This document shows positions 7,629 to 17,418 of a DNA stretch of 34,133 bases, piece by piece. The stretch lies in contig JALQUR010000548.1 of the NCBI GenBank assembly GCA_023260695.1, positions 1 to 34,133 of the forward strand, read 5' to 3'. A program made the translations under genes and the position numbers. Source of the DNA: Planctomycetaceae bacterium. Lineage in GTDB: Bacteria > Planctomycetota > Planctomycetia > Planctomycetales > Planctomycetaceae. Under the pieces are notes generated by a model. The model saw only the letters and a list, made by a program, of their open reading frames with translations, was not told the DNA's origin and ran no database searches. Every line of letters starts with the position of its first letter. Within the stretch, counting starts at the first letter, position 1.

Positions 7629-10600
7629 ATGGCACCGGCTTCAGCGACCGTGGTTATGCGTGCAGGACTATTGACGCTCGCAGTGCTCCATGCTGCAGCA
7701 CCGACCGCAGCCTCGGATGAGCCGACGGAGCAATCTCGGAAAATCCTTCCGACACTTGCAGCGGATCCAGCCAGTCCATGGTACCCGCACCGCAACTTCC
7801 CTCACCTGAAGACTTCCGACTGGGCAGGCAACCCGAATACACGTGCCGTCATTGTCCTGGCAATCGACGACATGCGGGACTCAGCGAAGTATGAGCAGTA
7901 TCTGCGGCCGATCCTGAACCGACTCAAGCAGATTGACGGGCGTGCTCCGCTCAGCATCATGACCAATCAGATCGACCCGAGCGACTCCCAGCTGCAGAGC
8001 TGGCTTGGAGAAGGGCTTTCCATTGAATGTCATTCGGCCGATCATCCCTGTCCGCTCCTGCACGACGGCGATCTGCAGGCGTCTGTCTCCACCTACAATC
8101 GCTGCGTGGATCAGATGGCAGCGATACCAGGCAATACTCCGGTCGCGTTTCGCACACCTTGCTGCGACTCACTGAATACCGTCAGCCCAAGGTTCTTTTC
8201 AGAGATCTTCAGCGGACAGACTGAACAACAGCGATTCCTGCAGATCGACTCCTCTGTCTTTATGTTCTACAGCTCGGCTGACCCACGGCACGCCCGCGAG
8301 CGCGTACTCAATGAAGACGGAGAAGACCGATTTCTGCGATACCTTCCCACCGGGAACAGATATCGCGGGCTGCAGAATGACCACTTTGTCAATTACGTCG
8401 AGAATTACCCATGGCCATGGGTCATCAATAATGACTGCTGGGAAATCCCCTGCCTTGCCCCCAGCGACTGGTCTGCGCAGCACCTGCAAGGCGTTAATAA
8501 TCCCCGTACGCTGGAAGACTGGAAGGCGGCCATTGATCTGACAGTCGCCGCTGATGGATGTTTCAGCCTCGTATTTCACCCTCACGGCTGGATTCAGGCA
8601 GAGCAGGTGGTCGAACTGATCGATCATGCGGTCGCGACCCACGGCGATGCAGTACAGTTCATGAACTTTCGTGAAGTAGCGCATCTGCTCAATCAGCGTT
8701 ACTGTGACGGTGGCAACCTGCGCGAAAATCCTCCGCAGTTTCTTGCTGACTGGAAGCAGTCCCGCGATGCCTCTGCCCCCGATGTCGCCGCGCTGAATGA
8801 ACAGGATCAGGACCTGCTGGAGCAGATCCTGCAGCATCCAAAGGACTACGGTCTGCCGCCAGTTCGTCTGGACGACGGAAGTCACAACGGGTTCTTCATC
8901 CACAAGCAGCATCTCTGCTGGCAGAACGAACACACATCCGGCAATGACGACCTGCTCGTGAGAGTTTCGATTCCGGATCTGCTGCAGCGTGTCCGTCGTG
9001 AGGAAGCGAGGCGTGACTATCCGCTCACACCTGTTGGCTCCGCCATTGTCGACATTACACCGGACTATCCAGTACGTCTGACCGGCTATGGTGGTCGCAG
9101 TGAAGAAGCAGAAACGGCCGCAGTCAGCATTCATGCTCGAGCTCTTGCAATCGGCCCCGCCGACAACCTCCAGACACTGCTGCTGACCGTTGACAACTGC
9201 GGCATACCTGCCTCCGTGACAGAGCGTGTCTACGCACAGATCAGCGAACAGATTACTTTGCCGCGGGAGCGATTCGCGATCTCAGCGACACACTCACATT
9301 CAGCTCCCTGGCTGCGGGATTTCGCCCCGAATATCTTTGCGGAGATCCCACCTGAGCACGCAGAACACCTCGCCCGCTACGAAACAGAACTCACACGGAA
9401 GCTTGTCGACGTGGCATTGCAGTCACTTCGCCGGATGACTCCTGCAAAGTTATCACTGGGTTACGGCCACGCCGGCTTCGCGATGAACCGCCGTGCACTG
9501 ACAGACGGCCGCTGGTCGGGATTCGGAGAAGTCCCTGATGGTCCGGTTGACCAGCGAGTCCCGTTGCTGGCTGCACACGATGCAGACGGCAGACTCATGG
9601 CATTGCTGGTGAACTACGCCTGTCACTGCACCACCGAGGGCGGTAACTTCAATCAGATCAGTGGCGACTGGGCCGGATTTGCAGCGGACATGCTGGAAGA
9701 AGAATTTCCGGGGACAGTAGCCCTGGTGTCGATCGGTTGTGGTGCAGATGCCAATCCGTCTCCGCGGGGAACACACGAACAGGGCAAGGCGCACGGCAGA
9801 ACACTTGCCAACGAAGTGATTCGCATTCTGCAAGAGGCACGTCTGCAGCGAATCAATCCGCAGATCACATGTCGGCTGGATCATATCGACCTTCCCCTCA
9901 CTGCAATCCCGGATCGAGCCGGCTGGGAGCAGCAGGCTCAGCAGGGCGGCGTCACAGCATCCCGCGCAGACTGGTTCCTGAAACTGCTTGATGACGGCGG
10001 ACAGATTCCTGCAACCGTGCCGTCATACCCGGTTCAGACATGGTGCTTTGGCGATGATCTGGCCATGGTTTTTCTGGCAGGAGAGGTCGTTGTTGATTAT
10101 GCCCTGAGACTGAATGAGATGTTTGATGGCAGCAGATTGTGGATCAACGCCTACAGCAACGATGTCCCCTGCTACATCACATCGTCAAGATTACTGCGCG
10201 AGGGCGGCTACGAGACTGATTCCTCCATGCTCTACTACCGCCAGCCCGGTCGGCTGGCCCCGGAGACAGAAGATCTGATCTGTCAGACCGTGCAGCGCCT
10301 GACTCCGCACGATTTCTACTCGGAAGCTCTCCGGGAGGAATTCCCGGAACCGAAATCAACGGATGATGCCCTGAACTGCTTCACTGTACGTCCAGGGATG
10401 CAGGTCGTGCTGGCCGCAGCGGAACCTCTCATCCGCGACCCTGTAGCCTTTGACTGGGACCATCGAGGCCGTCTGTGGGTCGTCGAAATGGGTGATTATC
10501 CCCTCGGAAACGGCCCCCATCACGGGCGGGTCAGGATTCTGGAAGATATCGATGGGGACTACCGTTATGACACCGCAGTGACATTTCTTGACAACCTGCA

Positions 10601-13600
10601 GTATCCGTCAGGGATTCAATGCTGGCAGGACGGCGTCATCATCACGATGGCACCGCAGATCTTCTACGCGGAGGATACAACAGGAGACGGTATCGCTGAT
10701 ATCAGAGAGACTTTGTATCAGGGATTTGCGGAGGGCAATCAGCAGCATCGCGTCAATGGTCTCCGCTGGGGACTTGATGGCTGGCTGTATCTGGCCAACG
10801 GCGACAGTGGGGGATCCATTGGCGGTACCGGATTCATTCCGGGCAGCGCGGCAGCAAGGGCCCCTTATGCAGGCATTGAACTGCGCGGCCGTGACCTCAG
10901 GATTGACCCTCAGACAAATCGCCTTGAAGCGCTGGCGGGGCAAAGTCAGTTTGCCAGAGAACGCGACGACTTCGGCAACTGGTTCGGAAACAATAATTCC
11001 AATCCCATCTGGCATTATCAGTTTGAGGATCGTTACCTGTCTCGTAATCCCCATGCCGGAATCTCTGGCGGACGCGCTGGTGTGGCCGCGATTCCCGGCG
11101 CCGCACCTGTCTTTCCCTCCAGCAAAACCCTTGCAAGATTCAACGACTTTGCAGCGTCCAATCGATTCACGTCAGCATGCAGCACGATGATCTTCCGCAG
11201 TCATCGGCTTGGTGCAGAGGTCTACGGAAATGCCTTTACATCAGAACCAGTGCACAACCTGATTTCCAGACTGGTGCTGACCCCGGCCGTGGATGACAGC
11301 CGTATTGGATTCCATGGTGAGCGTGCGGCTGACGAGCAGGATTCGGAATTCCTGTCGTCCAGCGACAACTGGTTTCGCCCCACGATGCTGCGAACCGGCC
11401 CGGATGGAGGCCTCTGGGTCGCTGACATGTATCGTGCAGTTATTGAACACCCGGAATGGATCCCGCAGGAGTTTCAGCGACGCATGGACCTGACCGCTGG
11501 CACTGACAAGGGGCGTATCTGGCGAATAATTCCAGAGTCTGCATGTTGTGGTGCAGCGTCAGACTCCACAGCAGCCGAGACAGGCCATTACACGGCAGAT
11601 TTCCTGAATTCCAGCTGGCGGGACATCCCTCCGGACTCACTTGCGAACTACTTTACTGTTCAGAATGGATGGTGGAGAGATCTGGCACATCGACTGCTGA
11701 GTCATCATGCCGCCGTCAGTTCCGCCTCAACCGTTGGCTCATCCGCAACCATTACTGCTGGTACCGATCTGCTTGAACTTGCTGCAGACGGTGGAGCAGT
11801 CGGGCTGCAGGCGCTTTATGCCGCGCAGCAGATTCTGGCAGAAATCCCGAAGGTCAGTACGCCGCAGCTGCTGCGTCCGTTCCTGCAGCATGCCGATCCG
11901 GAACTTCGCAAAGCCGCTGTTCGTCTGCTTGAGGACGACCTTGATCAGATCGGTGATGCGGATACAGAAGCACTGACGCAACTGATTGCAGATTCGGATT
12001 ACGGCGTACGTCGGCAGCTGTTGCTTACCCTCGGGCAGTCGCATGCTGACTGGGCTGCAACACTGCTTGGCAATGCACTTGCAGAATCAGCAGATCAGCC
12101 GGTTCTGGTCAGCTGTGGACTCACATCTCTGCATTCGGACAATATTGCCACGGTTCTGAGTGTAATCTCCAGTCGCCCGGCAACACCGCAGATCCTGCAA
12201 TTGACCCGCCGACTCCTCCCACAGGCAGCCAGGCTGGGGGCATCTGAAGCAGCTGCAGCTCAGACGATTGCACTCCTGCGTTCCATAACCCCAGAGACGG
12301 GCACTGCGTCCTTCGCCGACCTGGCAGATTTACTCCGGGAAGTCCTGCAGAGTAATGCTGCGGGCACGCTGCTGAATACGGCGGAGGTCACACAGCTGAG
12401 AAAATCGTCGGCAGCAACCGCAATCGTGATCACGCGAGATGCGAGGAATGAGCCGGATCGCAGACTGGCAGCGTTTGAGTTTTTTGCAGTGGTTTCCCCA
12501 GCAGCCGTCTCCGCGGCAGACCAGGAACTGCTGCTCAGCCCTGTCACACCACCGGTCCTGCAACAGGCCCTGATCCGAAATCTTGTCGGAACTGGCGATA
12601 TTGATCGGGTCTCCACACTGGCGGCAGCCTTTGATCAGCTTTCTCCCACTGTGCGATCCGAACTGCTGGAACAACTCATCCGCCGTCCCCGCGTTACCAC
12701 CGTTCTGCTGGACCAGATCGAAACGAAGCGTATCTCCATAGCGGAACTCAACGCACAGCACCGTCAGACACTGGTCGAACATCCGGATGTCGAGCTCGCG
12801 AGGCGGGCAACCGCACTCCTGCAGCCGGAAGCAAAAGGAAATCTGCAACAGCTGATTGAGCAGCAACTGAGTGCTGTGGAGCAGCTGCAGGGATCCGTGG
12901 CTGATGGTCAGGAAGTCTTTCGCAGACACTGTTCAGCCTGCCATCGCGTGGGCGACACGGGGAGGGAAATCGGAGCAGATCTGACGGCACTCAAGGACCG
13001 CTCTGCCGGCTCACTGCTCACCGCAATACTTGATCCGAATCGCGCAGCCGAATCAAAGTTTCTCAGCTATTCCGTAGTGACGTCACGCGGCCTGCAATTG
13101 ACAGGTATGCTGCGAAACGAGACGGGCAGCAGCATTACACTACTCTCTGCAGACGGCAAGGAACAGGTGCTGCCTCGTTCCGAGATTGATCTGCTGCAGA
13201 GCTCCGGGAAATCACTCATGCCCGAAGGACTACAGCGTGACCTCAACAGTCAGCAGCTGGCAGACGTCATCGCATTTCTGCAGCAGGCTGAGTCCCCCTG
13301 GAAGCGCTTCCCGGGAAATCAGCCGCAACCGGTGTCAGCTGATGACGAAGGAAATCTGATTCTGGCCGCTGCTCAGGCCGAAATTCATGGCCCCAGCCTT
13401 GTCTTCGAACCGCAGTACCAGAATCTGGGCTACTGGTGTTCCACAGACGACTTTGCTTCGTGGACTGTGGATGTCCCGGTCGGCGGTCACTGGACCCTCG
13501 AACTGCGTTACGCCTGTGATGATCAGACTGCCGGTGGACTGATCAGGTTTTCGACTGGTACGCGAATGCTCACCTCACGAATTCCGGGAACCGGAACATG

Positions 13601-13742
13601 GGATGAATATCGCACATGGAACGCAGGTACGCTCGATCTGCGTCGCGGACGCAATCGCATCACGGCAACCGCTCTTGAGGCTCCGCGAATGGCCCTGATC
13701 GATCTTCACTCAATTCGTCTGGTACCGCCTACCGCAGACTGA
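7629..13742 (+). CDS. Giant exported fusion: NodB-like deacetylase, ceramidase-like, PVC-type dehydrogenase, HEAT and cytochrome c
   Basis: The 2037-residue product starts at ATG 7629, seven bases after GGAG; the track's GTG at 7542 adds 29 residues ahead of the signal peptide (VVMRAGLLTLAVLHAAAPTAAS). Domains in order: a NodB/CE4-like domain (about 70-340) with IDDM and HSADH, fitting the metal-binding Asp and HxxxH, and a late HPHGW; a neutral-ceramidase-like domain (about 470-870) with DITPDYPVRLTGYGGR, ATHSHSAPW and GCGADANP; a PVC-type dehydrogenase propeller (about 915-1300; DPVAFDWDHRGRLWVVEMGDYP); helical HEAT-like repeats (about 1370-1750); a class I cytochrome c domain with CSACH near 1768; and a beta-rich C-terminal domain (about 1915-2037) resembling a carbohydrate-binding module. 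Periplasmic or surface location is likely. The combination suggests hydrolysis of an N-acylated substrate joined to oxidation and electron transfer; this is inference. A 55-base gap leads to the next gene. Confidence 0.9.
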   Translation: MAPASATVVMRAGLLTLAVLHAAAPTAASDEPTEQSRKILPTLAADPASPWYPHRNFPHLKTSDWAGNPNTRAVIVLAIDDMRDSAKYEQYLRPILNRLKQIDGRAPLSIMTNQIDPSDSQLQSWLGEGLSIECHSADHPCPLLHDGDLQASVSTYNRCVDQMAAIPGNTPVAFRTPCCDSLNTVSPRFFSEIFSGQTEQQRFLQIDSSVFMFYSSADPRHARERVLNEDGEDRFLRYLPTGNRYRGLQNDHFVNYVENYPWPWVINNDCWEIPCLAPSDWSAQHLQGVNNPRTLEDWKAAIDLTVAADGCFSLVFHPHGWIQAEQVVELIDHAVATHGDAVQFMNFREVAHLLNQRYCDGGNLRENPPQFLADWKQSRDASAPDVAALNEQDQDLLEQILQHPKDYGLPPVRLDDGSHNGFFIHKQHLCWQNEHTSGNDDLLVRVSIPDLLQRVRREEARRDYPLTPVGSAIVDITPDYPVRLTGYGGRSEEAETAAVSIHARALAIGPADNLQTLLLTVDNCGIPASVTERVYAQISEQITLPRERFAISATHSHSAPWLRDFAPNIFAEIPPEHAEHLARYETELTRKLVDVALQSLRRMTPAKLSLGYGHAGFAMNRRALTDGRWSGFGEVPDGPVDQRVPLLAAHDADGRLMALLVNYACHCTTEGGNFNQISGDWAGFAADMLEEEFPGTVALVSIGCGADANPSPRGTHEQGKAHGRTLANEVIRILQEARLQRINPQITCRLDHIDLPLTAIPDRAGWEQQAQQGGVTASRADWFLKLLDDGGQIPATVPSYPVQTWCFGDDLAMVFLAGEVVVDYALRLNEMFDGSRLWINAYSNDVPCYITSSRLLREGGYETDSSMLYYRQPGRLAPETEDLICQTVQRLTPHDFYSEALREEFPEPKSTDDALNCFTVRPGMQVVLAAAEPLIRDPVAFDWDHRGRLWVVEMGDYPLGNGPHHGRVRILEDIDGDYRYDTAVTFLDNLQYPSGIQCWQDGVIITMAPQIFYAEDTTGDGIADIRETLYQGFAEGNQQHRVNGLRWGLDGWLYLANGDSGGSIGGTGFIPGSAAARAPYAGIELRGRDLRIDPQTNRLEALAGQSQFARERDDFGNWFGNNNSNPIWHYQFEDRYLSRNPHAGISGGRAGVAAIPGAAPVFPSSKTLARFNDFAASNRFTSACSTMIFRSHRLGAEVYGNAFTSEPVHNLISRLVLTPAVDDSRIGFHGERAADEQDSEFLSSSDNWFRPTMLRTGPDGGLWVADMYRAVIEHPEWIPQEFQRRMDLTAGTDKGRIWRIIPESACCGAASDSTAAETGHYTADFLNSSWRDIPPDSLANYFTVQNGWWRDLAHRLLSHHAAVSSASTVGSSATITAGTDLLELAADGGAVGLQALYAAQQILAEIPKVSTPQLLRPFLQHADPELRKAAVRLLEDDLDQIGDADTEALTQLIADSDYGVRRQLLLTLGQSHADWAATLLGNALAESADQPVLVSCGLTSLHSDNIATVLSVISSRPATPQILQLTRRLLPQAARLGASEAAAAQTIALLRSITPETGTASFADLADLLREVLQSNAAGTLLNTAEVTQLRKSSAATAIVITRDARNEPDRRLAAFEFFAVVSPAAVSAADQELLLSPVTPPVLQQALIRNLVGTGDIDRVSTLAAAFDQLSPTVRSELLEQLIRRPRVTTVLLDQIETKRISIAELNAQHRQTLVEHPDVELARRATALLQPEAKGNLQQLIEQQLSAVEQLQGSVADGQEVFRRHCSACHRVGDTGREIGADLTALKDRSAGSLLTAILDPNRAAESKFLSYSVVTSRGLQLTGMLRNETGSSITLLSADGKEQVLPRSEIDLLQSSGKSLMPEGLQRDLNSQQLADVIAFLQQAESPWKRFPGNQPQPVSADDEGNLILAAAQAEIHGPSLVFEPQYQNLGYWCSTDDFASWTVDVPVGGHWTLELRYACDDQTAGGLIRFSTGTRMLTSRIPGTGTWDEYRTWNAGTLDLRRGRNRITATALEAPRMALIDLHSIRLVPPTAD

Positions 13743-13797
13743 ACTGCCCCTGGCTGCGACTGGTAAAACTCACATCACTCTCCACGGGACTCCTGAA

Positions 13798-15306
13798 ATG
13801 AAAAACCCTTTGTCAGGTCTCTGTCTGCTGCTGCTCGCAGGAATCTGCGCGACTCCCGAAGTTCTGCTCGCCGACAATCTGATTCAGACAGAGAATCGCA
13901 GGGAAGGATCAACGGACTGGCAGCTGACGCGTGTTCGTGTTGCTGGCAGTGAGTGTCGCTCGGTACCGATCGAAGGTTATTGTTCGCACCAGAGCATCGC
14001 TGCCGGTGAAACTCTGGACATCATGGTTTCCACAAACCCCTCTCGCGACTTTCGTCTCGAAGTTTTTCGTACCGGCTATTACGGTGGTCGTGGTGCCCGC
14101 CTTCTGAAAACCGTTGAGCGAATTGAGGGCAGCACACAGAGTGACCCTGAACCGGGGGATAAGAACCTGCACGAATGTCGCTGGAAATCGTCATATAGCC
14201 TGACCATTCCAGAAGACTGGATCAGTGGAGTGTACCTCGGTCGTCTGACGACCATCCCGGACGGTGAAGAGCCGTACTGGCAGAGTTATGTCATCTTCAT
14301 TGTGAAGGACGACCGCCCCGTAGACATCCTGTTTCAGTGCTCGGATAACACCTGGCAGGCCTATAACCTGTGGCCCACAAATTTTTCCGTGTACACCCAC
14401 CCCAAAGGCGGTCAGGGCCCCTGGGCGGATGTCAGTTTTGACCGACCTTATGGCCGGGAAGCTCAGTTCATGTCCGTTGTCAACGATCCGCTTACGACAG
14501 GATCCGGTGAGTTTCTGCCTTACGAGTTTCCGATGACGTACTGGCTGGAGGAACAGGGTTACGATGTCAGCTATTGTTCCAACAGTGATCTGCTCACACC
14601 CGATCGGGGGCTCAAATGCCGCGCATTCATCAGCATTGGCCATGACGAGTACTGGGACCGCCGTCAGTACGACAGTGTTGTTCGTATGCGTGACGAAGGT
14701 GTGAGTCTGCTGTTTCTCTCCGGAAACAGCGTCTGTTGGGTCAGTCCATTCCGATCAGCTGCAGACGGACGCCCGAATCGAATCATCTTTCGTGGCGGAC
14801 CTTACGGTGGTGACAACGAGTACGCGGTGCAGCGACATGAACAGCATGGACCATTTCCTGTTCGTGGACCGGACGAAGGCCTTTTGATGGGCGCGCGAAA
14901 TGTAGAGCCTGTCAATGGCGGGGGCGACTGGACTGTCACCGCTGCCGACCACTGGATTTTCGCCGGCAGCGGAGTTCAGAACGGAGATGCGATCCCCGGC
15001 CTGATCGGGTGGGAATATCATGGGGACCCTGCTGATATCACGGGGCTGGAAGTCGTTGCAGCCGGCACGGCCTGGCAGGGGGGAAAGAATCCCCAGAAGT
15101 GGACCGCGACGATTTATCCCGGACCACGCGGAAACTTCGTCTTCAATGCAGCAACAATCTGGTGGGCTCAGGCTCTCGGGGATCCACCGGGACACACGTT
15201 GCCATGGTCGCACTACAGCAGGCCCCACGGACCGGACGAACGCGTCAGGATCATTACTCACAATCTGCTGAAGAAAGCGATTGCTGCCGGCGACGATGCT
15301 CGGTGA
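13798..15306 (+). CDS. N,N-dimethylformamidase large-subunit-like exported protein
   Basis: A 502-residue protein with a clear signal peptide (NPLSGLCLLLLAGICATPEVLLA). It resembles the beta/large subunit of N,N-dimethylformamidase: an N-terminal beta domain with FRTGYYGGRGARLL at about residues 90-103, then a catalytic-like domain with YDVSYCSNSDLL, the family's SIGHDEYWDRRQ, a Ser/Gly-rich LFLSGNSVCW, and the late FNAATIWWAQALG. True DMFase is an iron-dependent amidase that splits dimethylformamide; planctomycete homologues are exported and their substrates are unknown. The ATG is preceded by GGGA at about 8 bases. It lies 55 bases after the giant fusion and 87 bases before the kinase, in the same direction, so I infer one transcript. 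No small DMFase subunit is seen. Confidence 0.85.
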   Translation: MKNPLSGLCLLLLAGICATPEVLLADNLIQTENRREGSTDWQLTRVRVAGSECRSVPIEGYCSHQSIAAGETLDIMVSTNPSRDFRLEVFRTGYYGGRGARLLKTVERIEGSTQSDPEPGDKNLHECRWKSSYSLTIPEDWISGVYLGRLTTIPDGEEPYWQSYVIFIVKDDRPVDILFQCSDNTWQAYNLWPTNFSVYTHPKGGQGPWADVSFDRPYGREAQFMSVVNDPLTTGSGEFLPYEFPMTYWLEEQGYDVSYCSNSDLLTPDRGLKCRAFISIGHDEYWDRRQYDSVVRMRDEGVSLLFLSGNSVCWVSPFRSAADGRPNRIIFRGGPYGGDNEYAVQRHEQHGPFPVRGPDEGLLMGARNVEPVNGGGDWTVTAADHWIFAGSGVQNGDAIPGLIGWEYHGDPADITGLEVVAAGTAWQGGKNPQKWTATIYPGPRGNFVFNAATIWWAQALGDPPGHTLPWSHYSRPHGPDERVRIITHNLLKKAIAAGDDAR

Positions 15307-15393
15307 TCGTCGGCTGCCGCTCAGCCTGATGTTGCATACTGGGCCCTGGCACGCGAGACTGTGCAGCTAAGGAACTGCAGCAGGAACAAAACC

Positions 15394-17409
15394 GTGATCT
15401 CCTATCGCTCCCTCAAGAAAATCATCGGCGAGACCAGCCTCGAACGGAAGTGCCGACTTCTGTTCGGGCTTGCATTGCTGCTGCTGATTACAGGGAGTTT
15501 CTGGTGGTACGCTTCGCGGACGCAGCAACTGGTGGAAAACCAGCAGATCCGTGCTGCAAGGATGATGGTCCCACGCATTCTTCAGCTTCAGCACTATACG
15601 CGTTTTCTGGAACAGGCGACTGCAGCGAAATCCCACGATACCGGCGATGCAGGCCCGGACGCACAAGCCGGCAATGAAAACAGTGATCGCCCGCCTGAAA
15701 CGGACAATGCAGATACCGGTCCGACAGTGAGTATTGCCGCCTCATCGGAAAGAACCACATCACAGCTGGTCGATCAGTTCCTGCAGGTCATGGCTGAAAT
15801 GCCCTCCGATTCCAACAGCACCACCTGGGACCTCCGCCCTGCGGATGAAACCGGCAAGACCGGAGCAGAATTTGAAGCGGCGCAGAGATTTCGTTCGCAG
15901 GACGATCCGGTTGACGAGTTTTACCTGATCCGTACAGAGGAGCAGACGCGGCAATTGCAGTACTACTCCGCGATCAGAATCACTGGCAACTGCAGATTCT
16001 GTCACCTTGCGGATGGTGTGACGAAAGACTCATCCGCGGTCGAGCAGCAGGCGGCGATCCTGGCGATGAGTAACTCAGGACAGCCGCAGCCCGAAGGCAG
16101 CAGTCCGGCCCCGAACCTGCTCGATGACCCGCTGCTGCAGCAGGCTCTCAGCGATACTGAGTCCGCAGCCCCGGCCGATTTATTCGCCATCGCCAGCATC
16201 AAGATCTCCCTTGAGACCGTCGATCATCAACTGACCCGGAACTGGGCAGTCCTGTTTGCAACGGGGATTGTCACGGCATTTCTTGCAATGCTGGCCGGAT
16301 GGGCGATTGTGCGCTACATCATTGTCAAACCCGTCCAGCACCTGAAGGACGTCAGTGATCAGATTGCCCGCGGAAATCTCAATTCGCGTGCAGACATCAG
16401 TACCGGTGATGAATTCGAGGAACTCAGCCATGCATTCAATCGCATGCTGCGAGAGATGATGCAGAAGACCGACGAGCTGCGACGTCTGAACGATCGACTC
16501 GATGCCAAAGTCGATCAGCTTGCCCAGGCAAACCTCGAACTGTTCAACAGCAACCGGCTCAAGGATGACTTCCTCGCAACGATCAGTCACGAGCTGCGGA
16601 CACCGCTCAACTCGATCCTCGGATTCAGTGACATCCTCAGTTCCGCTGAGAACCTTGATGATCGACAACGACGATATCTGAGTAATATTCAGTCTTCCGG
16701 CCAGACCCTGATGGTGCAGATCAACGACCTGCTTGACCTGGCCAAAATCGAATCAGGCAAGATGGACATCAATCCGTTGCAGTTTGATGTCAGAGATCTG
16801 CTCGAGCAGCAGGTACAGCAGATGCTTCCACTTGCAGATCGTCGCAGCATCGATCTGCGACTTGAAGCATTTCCTCCGACACTGCCGATGATCTGTCAGG
16901 ATAGCGGCAAGATCCGACAGATCATCAGCAACCTGCTCTCCAACGCCATCAAGTTCACCCCCGAAGGAGGACGTGTGCGAGTTTCCGCGGGACCTGATAC
17001 GTCGGAGTTTTTTGTGATCCGTGTGGAAGACAACGGGATCGGCATTCCGATGCACGAACAGAACGACATCTTTGAAAAATTCCGCCAGGGTTCTACCGCC
17101 CCCGGTGCCAGAGATCACGTGCGACGCGAATACGGCGGAACTGGCCTCGGACTCTCCATCGTACGTGAGCTTTCCCGCCTGTTGGGCGGAGATGTGAGCC
17201 TGAAGAGCGAATTCGGTCGTGGAAGTCTGTTTTCTGTTCGACTCCCCTGCGAAGCCCCGTCTCGACTCACTCAGGAAACTGCGGTGGAGGATCTGCCAGC
17301 CATTCCGGCTCCGCCACTCATCACCTCAGCCACGCTGCGGCGCGAGGAAGAGCTTCCCGAACAGACACTTGTCAGGCGTCTCGATATTCAGACCATTGGT
17401 GACCCCTGA
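15394..17409 (+). CDS. Membrane histidine kinase with DUF3365-type heme sensor domain
   Basis: The 671-residue product is taken from GTG 15394, which has AGGA about 8 bases upstream; the track's GTG at 15361 has no ribosome site. Order: TM1 at about 23-41 (LLFGLALLLLITGSFWWYA), a periplasmic sensor region to about 280 with CRFCH at 200-204, TM2 (about 282-312), HAMP (about 313-360), HisKA with phospho-acceptor His399 (ISHELRTPLN), and HATPase_c with N box (QIISNLLSNAIKF), G1 (DNGIGIP) and G2 (GGTGLGLSIV). The CxxCH and its setting (YYSAIRITGNCRFCH) fit DUF3365/Tll0287-like domains, some of which bind c-type heme. Ligand could be oxygen, NO or a redox signal. Two low-complexity acidic insertions interrupt the sensor. 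There is no response regulator in the window. A 55-residue tail follows the kinase domain. Confidence 0.92.
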   Translation: MISYRSLKKIIGETSLERKCRLLFGLALLLLITGSFWWYASRTQQLVENQQIRAARMMVPRILQLQHYTRFLEQATAAKSHDTGDAGPDAQAGNENSDRPPETDNADTGPTVSIAASSERTTSQLVDQFLQVMAEMPSDSNSTTWDLRPADETGKTGAEFEAAQRFRSQDDPVDEFYLIRTEEQTRQLQYYSAIRITGNCRFCHLADGVTKDSSAVEQQAAILAMSNSGQPQPEGSSPAPNLLDDPLLQQALSDTESAAPADLFAIASIKISLETVDHQLTRNWAVLFATGIVTAFLAMLAGWAIVRYIIVKPVQHLKDVSDQIARGNLNSRADISTGDEFEELSHAFNRMLREMMQKTDELRRLNDRLDAKVDQLAQANLELFNSNRLKDDFLATISHELRTPLNSILGFSDILSSAENLDDRQRRYLSNIQSSGQTLMVQINDLLDLAKIESGKMDINPLQFDVRDLLEQQVQQMLPLADRRSIDLRLEAFPPTLPMICQDSGKIRQIISNLLSNAIKFTPEGGRVRVSAGPDTSEFFVIRVEDNGIGIPMHEQNDIFEKFRQGSTAPGARDHVRREYGGTGLGLSIVRELSRLLGGDVSLKSEFGRGSLFSVRLPCEAPSRLTQETAVEDLPAIPAPPLITSATLRREEELPEQTLVRRLDIQTIGDP

Positions 17410-17418
17410 ATACGCCGC

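Noticed and set aside
10588-11190. 200-residue plus-strand ORF inside the giant fusion
   Set aside because: It is an alternative frame of the dehydrogenase domain with no recognisable content.
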